Below, one piece after another: positions 60,872-64,000 of a DNA stretch of 64,000 nucleotides. The notes under the pieces were generated by a model. That model did no database searches, was not told where the DNA came from, and saw only the letters and a list, made by a program, of their open reading frames with translations. The translations under genes and the position numbers were made by a program. The stretch comes from Clostridia bacterium. Lineage in GTDB: Bacteria > Bacillota > Clostridia > Christensenellales > Borkfalkiaceae. Numbering within the stretch: the first letter of the stretch is position 1; every line of letters starts with the position of its first letter. The stretch covers positions 17,079 to 81,078 of the forward strand of contig JAFVRR010000001.1 of the NCBI GenBank assembly GCA_017504165.1. Reading direction: 5' to 3'.

Positions 60872-62122
60872 TTATCGTTCAATATGCTTTTCGATGATAC
60901 CTTTGTTCACGATGACGGAACCGTTTCCGCTGCAAAGATCGGCGGTGGCGAGATATTTTATAGTTCCCATATTGCACATAAGCGGCATTTCACGGTCGGT
61001 GCAGTTCTCTGCGGTGATATCGGAGAGAATCATGCGGTTTACCAGCGCTCCGTCATCGATACATATCAGCTCCTGAGGGAGAGTCTTTTCGCGTCTGTGC
61101 CAATGGCTCACGGAGAGCGAATTTACCACCGTGCCCTTCTGTATCCAGATAAGACGGCGTGAATTCATGGGGGCGGACTTGTAAAACGAAATTTCTCCCA
61201 TTTTTGAGGTAAGAGCTTTTGCCGCAAAAATGTTGTCTATGGAAATCGCATCGAAGCTGCCCTCGGTTTCGCCGGGATAAAACTTCGTGAATCCTATGCA
61301 GTACTGGTAGAAATTACCGTATATGTTTGAGATGCGGATATTGCTGATATTCTGACGGACAAGCAGAAGTCTTACCGCGCTGTGGCAATAATCGGCGTAA
61401 ATGTCGCTGATATCGATGTTTGTAATATCGCCGCGAGAGCCTTCGTGCGCGTTAAGTGCCACAAGGTCATCGTAGCAGGTGCCCTTGAGATTTCGGATGA
61501 CTCCGTGATGACAGTTTCCGTCAACGTGGATGCCGTCCATATTAATGGGATAGGGATTGCCTTTGTTGAAATCGAAGGTAATGCCCTCGACCGTGAAATA
61601 GGAAACCTTATCGAGGGTAATTGCATACTGAGAGGGATCCTTCACCGTAAGATCGCAGATTTTGAAATTCTTTACGTTATAGAAAAGCATTCCGCAACCA
61701 TAAAATTCACGAACGCTAAAATTCTTGGATTGCTCGGGATTGGGGATCTGCTCCATATTGTTGCAGTTCCAAATTCCGCCGCAAAGCTCAATGTTTTCGC
61801 AAGGGGCATCGGGGGAATAATCGTCGACGTATCCCCAGAGGTGAGCTGTGAGCGGAAGTTCATAAACATCATCGTCCATACGCTTGGCATAATCGGGAAT
61901 CATTTTGTTTTTAACCATCACGCAGTTTGAGTTAGCCGCAAGTTTAATCTCCGCAAATCTCGGAAGAACAAGACGAAAATTTGACGGAAGCACCAAGGAT
62001 TTTGAAATAAGATAGAATTTCTCGGGAGAAGGAAGAGCAACTTCGCGTATACCGCTGTCAATAAGCTCCTGGATTGCGGCGGTATCATCGTGGATACCGT
62101 CACCGTATAACGTATGCTTCAT
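60872..62122 (-). CDS. GH28/pectate-lyase-superfamily beta-helix protein
   Basis: A 416-residue right-handed beta-helix protein without signal peptide. The N-terminal YGDGIHDDTAAIQELIDSG is the Pectate_lyase_3 start. The central strands carry NMDGIHVDGNCHHGVIRN and YDDLVALNAHEG, matching the Asp-bearing NxDG and DD segments of GH28 polygalacturonases. It likely hydrolyses an intracellular uronide or rhamnogalacturonan-type oligosaccharide; the exact bond is unknown. GC content and codon use (many GAG, CGG, CTC) are visibly higher than in all neighbours, which suggests recent transfer. An AAGGAG site precedes ATG 62122. It is bordered on both sides by repeats and tRNA relics. Confidence 0.88.
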   Translation of the reverse strand: MKHTLYGDGIHDDTAAIQELIDSGIREVALPSPEKFYLISKSLVLPSNFRLVLPRFAEIKLAANSNCVMVKNKMIPDYAKRMDDDVYELPLTAHLWGYVDDYSPDAPCENIELCGGIWNCNNMEQIPNPEQSKNFSVREFYGCGMLFYNVKNFKICDLTVKDPSQYAITLDKVSYFTVEGITFDFNKGNPYPINMDGIHVDGNCHHGVIRNLKGTCYDDLVALNAHEGSRGDITNIDISDIYADYCHSAVRLLLVRQNISNIRISNIYGNFYQYCIGFTKFYPGETEGSFDAISIDNIFAAKALTSKMGEISFYKSAPMNSRRLIWIQKGTVVNSLSVSHWHRREKTLPQELICIDDGALVNRMILSDITAENCTDREMPLMCNMGTIKYLATADLCSGNGSVIVNKGIIEKHIER

Positions 62123-62378
62123 AGTTATTACTCCTTGTTGGTATAATTTTCAAGTTACGGTCTAATTATGACTAATTATATTATATCACTTGCAAATTTT
62201 TTGTAAAACAATTTCAAACTTTTTTCCAAAATTATTAGGTAATATTTTTTATGAAGAATTGGTAGCGTTCTTGCTTCGAGCTTCGCATTCTACCCACGTA
62301 ATCGAGAAACAAAAAGACTTAATAAAAAAGAGTGCTTAGAGATAATAAACGGCAAAAACCTAGAAGAAATAAAAGAAA
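62123..62378. other. Intergenic stretch upstream of the beta-helix gene
   Basis: No gene seen. AT-rich sequence near the gene start may hold its promoter (TATATTATA around 62178). From about 62260 the composition changes towards the repeat cluster. Confidence 0.4.
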
Positions 62379-62409
62379 ACTCGTTTGAACCGAAAAAGTT
62401 CAAACGAGT
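62379..62409. repeat. Hairpin followed by GTGCTTGCGGG module
   Basis: Stem ACTCGTTTGAAC / GTTCAAACGAGT, then CTAGTGCTTGCGGGC and CCCCTTGATAAGGGG (62431-62445). Confidence 0.7.
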
Positions 62410-62430
62410 ATCTAGTGCTTGCGGGCTTTT

Positions 62431-62560
62431 CCCCTTGATAAGGGGAGGGGCGAACAAAGTTCGTCGAGGGGTTTGCCGTCCCACGCTAGTGGATGGGATT
62501 TGCCCGAACATAGTTCGGCACGGGCTCGGGGTGGCAAACAATTGGTAATTGTTTGACCGC
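62431..62560. repeat. GC-rich REP-like intergenic element
   Basis: Begins CCCCTTGATAAGGGG, continues with GGGGCGAACAAAGTTCGTCGAGGGG and related short inverted pieces, then AATTGGTAATTGTTTGACC. It looks like the dispersed palindromic elements often found between clostridial genes. Spurious frames run through it in several phases. Confidence 0.5.
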
Positions 62561-62631
62561 AAGCAACGTAAAACTTAAACTTTTCGCTTGCGGTTTCCCA
62601 CCCGTTCAAATCCCACACAAACTCTTTAATG

Positions 62632-62675
62632 CAATAAAATAAAGGCAACCCTTTTGGATTGCCTTTATTTTATTG
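62632..62675. terminator. Perfect 17-bp hairpin next to a tRNA relic
   Basis: CAATAAAATAAAGGCAA / TTGCCTTTATTTTATTG around a 10-base loop. Directly adjacent (62674 onward) is TGGTTGCGGGAG, so on the minus strand the order is tRNA 3' end with CCA, then this hairpin: the layout of a tRNA gene and its terminator. Confidence 0.7.
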
Positions 62676-62716
62676 GTTGCGGGAGTGGGATTTGAACCTC
62701 ACGACCTTCGGGTTAT
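62674..62716 (-). pseudogene. tRNA-Met relic (3' half)
   Basis: On the minus strand ATAACCCGAAGGTCGTGAGG is followed by TTCAAATCCCACTCCCGCAACCA. This matches the 3' half of a tRNA-Met from the anticodon loop to CCA, but has one extra A in the T-stem (GTGAGG for GTGGG). The 5' half is replaced by unrelated sequence from about 62717. It cannot fold as a tRNA. A frame through it in the plus direction gives the familiar false peptide GVGFEPHDL. Confidence 0.7.
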
Positions 62717-62914
62717 CGCTTGCGCGCCAGCTTGTGGTAACCCGAAAAAATTTATCGGGCTTACGCTTTCCCTCTATTTTTTCGACCACTGCACGAATTT
62801 TTGTTCTCTTCATCGTCCACTGGACGCGTTCTCAAAAATTCCCCAACGAGCACCGCTCGCCGTGCTCATAACCTAGGGAGTGGTGAAAATCACACGCCTA
62901 AACCAATAAAAACA

Positions 62915-62946
62915 AAAAACGGATAGGAGTTTACCTATCCGTTTTT
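62915..62946. repeat. Hairpin followed by TTGGTTGCGGGGGCGCC module
   Basis: Perfect 13-bp stem AAAAACGGATAGG / CCTATCCGTTTTT, followed by TTTTGGTTGCGGGGGCGCC (62948-62966), which runs straight into repeat copy C. Upstream, CTCATAACC (62867-62875) and CCTAAACCA (62897-62905) look like further scrambled tRNA pieces. Confidence 0.65.
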
Positions 62947-62969
62947 GTTTTGGTTGCGGGGGCGCCAAC

Positions 62970-63024
62970 TTAATTGAACTATTTTCTTATAAATGGTCAG
63001 TCGGCGTAATTTTGAGTTTGTAAA
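62970..63024. repeat. 55-bp dispersed repeat, copy C
   Basis: TTAATTGAACTATTTTCTTA through AGTTTGTAAA. As with copy A, a hairpin AAAAGGTGAGAA / TTCTCGCCTTTT (63036-63061) follows, so the shared unit is about 90 bp. Confidence 0.85.
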
Positions 63025-63162
63025 AGTTAAACTAAAAGGTGAGAATTTTCTCGCCTTTTACCCTATTCGCTTTAGGAATTATAATCGTAAGGAATTTTAT
63101 TTTTCCTTTCTCCTTTTAGATTTAATATATATCCGACTTCTACCTTGCACCACCAATTTGGG

Positions 63163-63317
63163 TTATGTCCTGGTAAATCTTCTAAAAATATCTTCATCCG
63201 TTATATCAGAACTTCTCACAACTTCTAAATCGCCTACAAAAATTTCTATCCTTGCATAGTCTTTGCCTTAAAACGCCATGATCCTCATATTGCCATACAC
63301 TTTTTTTCTGCCGTCAT
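63163..63317 (-). pseudogene. Small decayed gene with intact ribosome site
   Basis: AGGAGG (63325-63330) precedes ATG (63315-63317), but the frame stops after about ten codons. A shifted frame then reads YGNMRIMAF, a stop, and GKDYARIEIFVGDLEVVRSSDITDEDIFRRFTRT to a stop at 63163. It looks like a short protein broken by a frameshift and a stop. No family is recognised. Confidence 0.4.
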
Positions 63318-63756
63318 AGGTATCCCTCCTTTCGTGTTTTTTATTTGGTATTCTGTTTTACCATATTTTACGGCTTTTTTCAAGACGGAGAATGTGAGGA
63401 TACGATATTTCCTTCAGAAAATTCGCATTTTTACCTTCCTACCATTTATCTAATATCACAAGATAGGCAAAAACAGCACAAAAGTCCTTGATTTCTCTAT
63501 ACTTTTGCGCTATACAGCCCAACGGCAGAAAAGAAGAAAATGTAAATATCGGCTTCGTTTTCGCAAATCCGTGCAAGGTTTTGCTTTGGGGGAGGTCTTT
63601 CCTACATTTTGGGGCAGACCTCCTTCGGAAGCTGCGATTTCGCCGTGGGTGTTTTTTTTGCTGCATCGATGCAGATATTGAGGTTTGAGAAAGCCTTCGT
63701 TCCAATATAGGACGAGGGCTATGCTTTTAGTCACTTTTTAATGTTTATAAGGCTGT
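63318..63756. other. Gene-free stretch before the V-ATPase gene
   Basis: No supported gene. The frames seen in several phases around 63440-63730 have no ribosome sites and overlap each other. A GC-rich patch (GGGGCAGACCTCC, 63610-63622, near inverted GGGGGAGGTC) may be another small repeat. Confidence 0.4.
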
Positions 63757-64000
63757 TCATGCAAGCGCAACCATACTAAATACCAACGCGAACAAGGCAA
63801 CCGTTTCGCAAAGACCTACGACGGTTATATATTGCGAAAACCCTTTGCCCGTTTCCGCTAACGCATCTGCGCCTGCCGCACCTGCCTTGCCTTGGAAAAT
63901 AGCCGAAAAAGCCATTGCTATGGCTGATGCAATACCGATACCAAACAAAAATGCCGGATCTGCAGTAGATGCTTTCAGTTGTTGCATCAAAAGAAATCCA
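63757..64000 (-). CDS. V-type ATP synthase/ATPase subunit K (proteolipid), 5' end outside window
   Basis: The C-terminal 81 codons or so of the membrane-ring proteolipid. A glycine/alanine-rich helix (LFGIGIASAIAMAFSAIFQGKAGAAGADAL) is followed by GFSQYITVVGLCETVALFALVFSMVAL, where the Glu in CETVALF is the conserved ion-carrying carboxylate of NtpK-type c subunits. The gene continues past the window end, so the first helices are not seen. It is the last gene visible on the minus strand, and the rest of the V-ATPase operon should lie upstream, beyond 64000. In anaerobic Clostridia these enzymes pump H+ or Na+ or make ATP. Confidence 0.88.
   Translation of the reverse strand, partial: GFLLMQQLKASTADPAFLFGIGIASAIAMAFSAIFQGKAGAAGADALAETGKGFSQYITVVGLCETVALFALVFSMVALA

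Noticed and set aside
60749..61162. 137-residue plus-strand frame across the end of the beta-helix gene
   Set aside because: It is antisense to a well-supported gene and starts in repeat DNA without a ribosome site.
61382..61930. 182-residue plus-strand frame inside the beta-helix gene
   Set aside because: It is a high-GC antisense shadow of the GH28-like coding sequence.
62673..62876. Frames giving GVGFEPHDL-type peptides near 62.7 kb
   Set aside because: They are translations of a tRNA relic; this peptide is a well-known false gene product.
46073..63756. CRISPR array suggested by the many short repeats
   Set aside because: The repeats are unevenly spaced, differ in length and lack uniform spacers; no cas genes are present.

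Overview
The window looks like one contig of an uncultured, low-GC, spore-forming Firmicute of the Clostridia type, probably an animal-gut anaerobe. Three things point there: a clear sporulation sigma factor G (43357-44127) with a YlmC/YmxH-type sporulation-associated protein (27023-27301); strictly anaerobic enzymes (a glycyl radical enzyme with its activase, an ETF-linked flavoenzyme set, a V-type ATPase proteolipid); and a heavy investment in exported glycan-handling proteins. Most genes lie on the minus strand. Taxonomy is inferred from gene content only.

Layout. 1-3.3 kb: a small DNA-binding-like protein and clpB on the plus strand. 3.3-23.8 kb: one long minus-strand operon with a consensus promoter near 23.75 kb and a leader of about 300 nt. 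It encodes a lipoprotein solute-binding protein, two sugar-type ABC permeases (no ATPase), an exported Ig-like protein, a DUF4838 lipoprotein, a 2370-residue lipoprotein and a 1196-residue secreted protein built from GLUG-type repeats, with a 37-residue peptide gene between the last two. 24-27.3 kb: housekeeping genes (prs, tadA, rlmH, a CPBP protease-like protein, ylmC). 27.4-41.7 kb: sugar and amino-sugar catabolism. This part holds nagA, two nagB-like deaminases, an RpiR regulator, an IolB-like isomerase, FGGY and PfkB kinases, two aldolases, and an unusual FAD oxidase / Fe-S protein / single-chain ETF set. 41.7-46 kb: a decayed gene, an AttH/CrtC-like lipocalin protein, sigG, a membrane protein and a small hypothetical protein.

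46.3-63 kb is accessory DNA in blocks bordered by short repeats. The first block is a glycyl radical enzyme cluster (activase, EamA exporter, SGNH hydrolase, GRE, divergent AraC regulator). After an mscS-like gene comes a secreted/membrane esterase cluster (InlB-repeat/GLUG lipoprotein, membrane alpha/beta hydrolase, CE2-like SGNH lipoprotein). Then comes a GC-richer GH28/pectate-lyase-like gene set among an IS3 transposase remnant, tRNA-derived relics and many hairpins. The window ends inside a V-type ATPase subunit K gene.

The most promising items are: (i) the FAD/Fe-S/fused-ETF sugar operon, which looks like an NAD-independent sugar or polyol oxidation route; (ii) the glycyl radical enzyme of unassigned substrate with its own AraC switch; (iii) the 37-residue peptide gene inside the surface operon; (iv) the repeat families (a 55-bp repeat, and hairpin-plus-GGTTGCGG tRNA-end modules) that sit at the edges of the accessory blocks. 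All functional statements come from reading the sequence and remembered family motifs; no searches were run.
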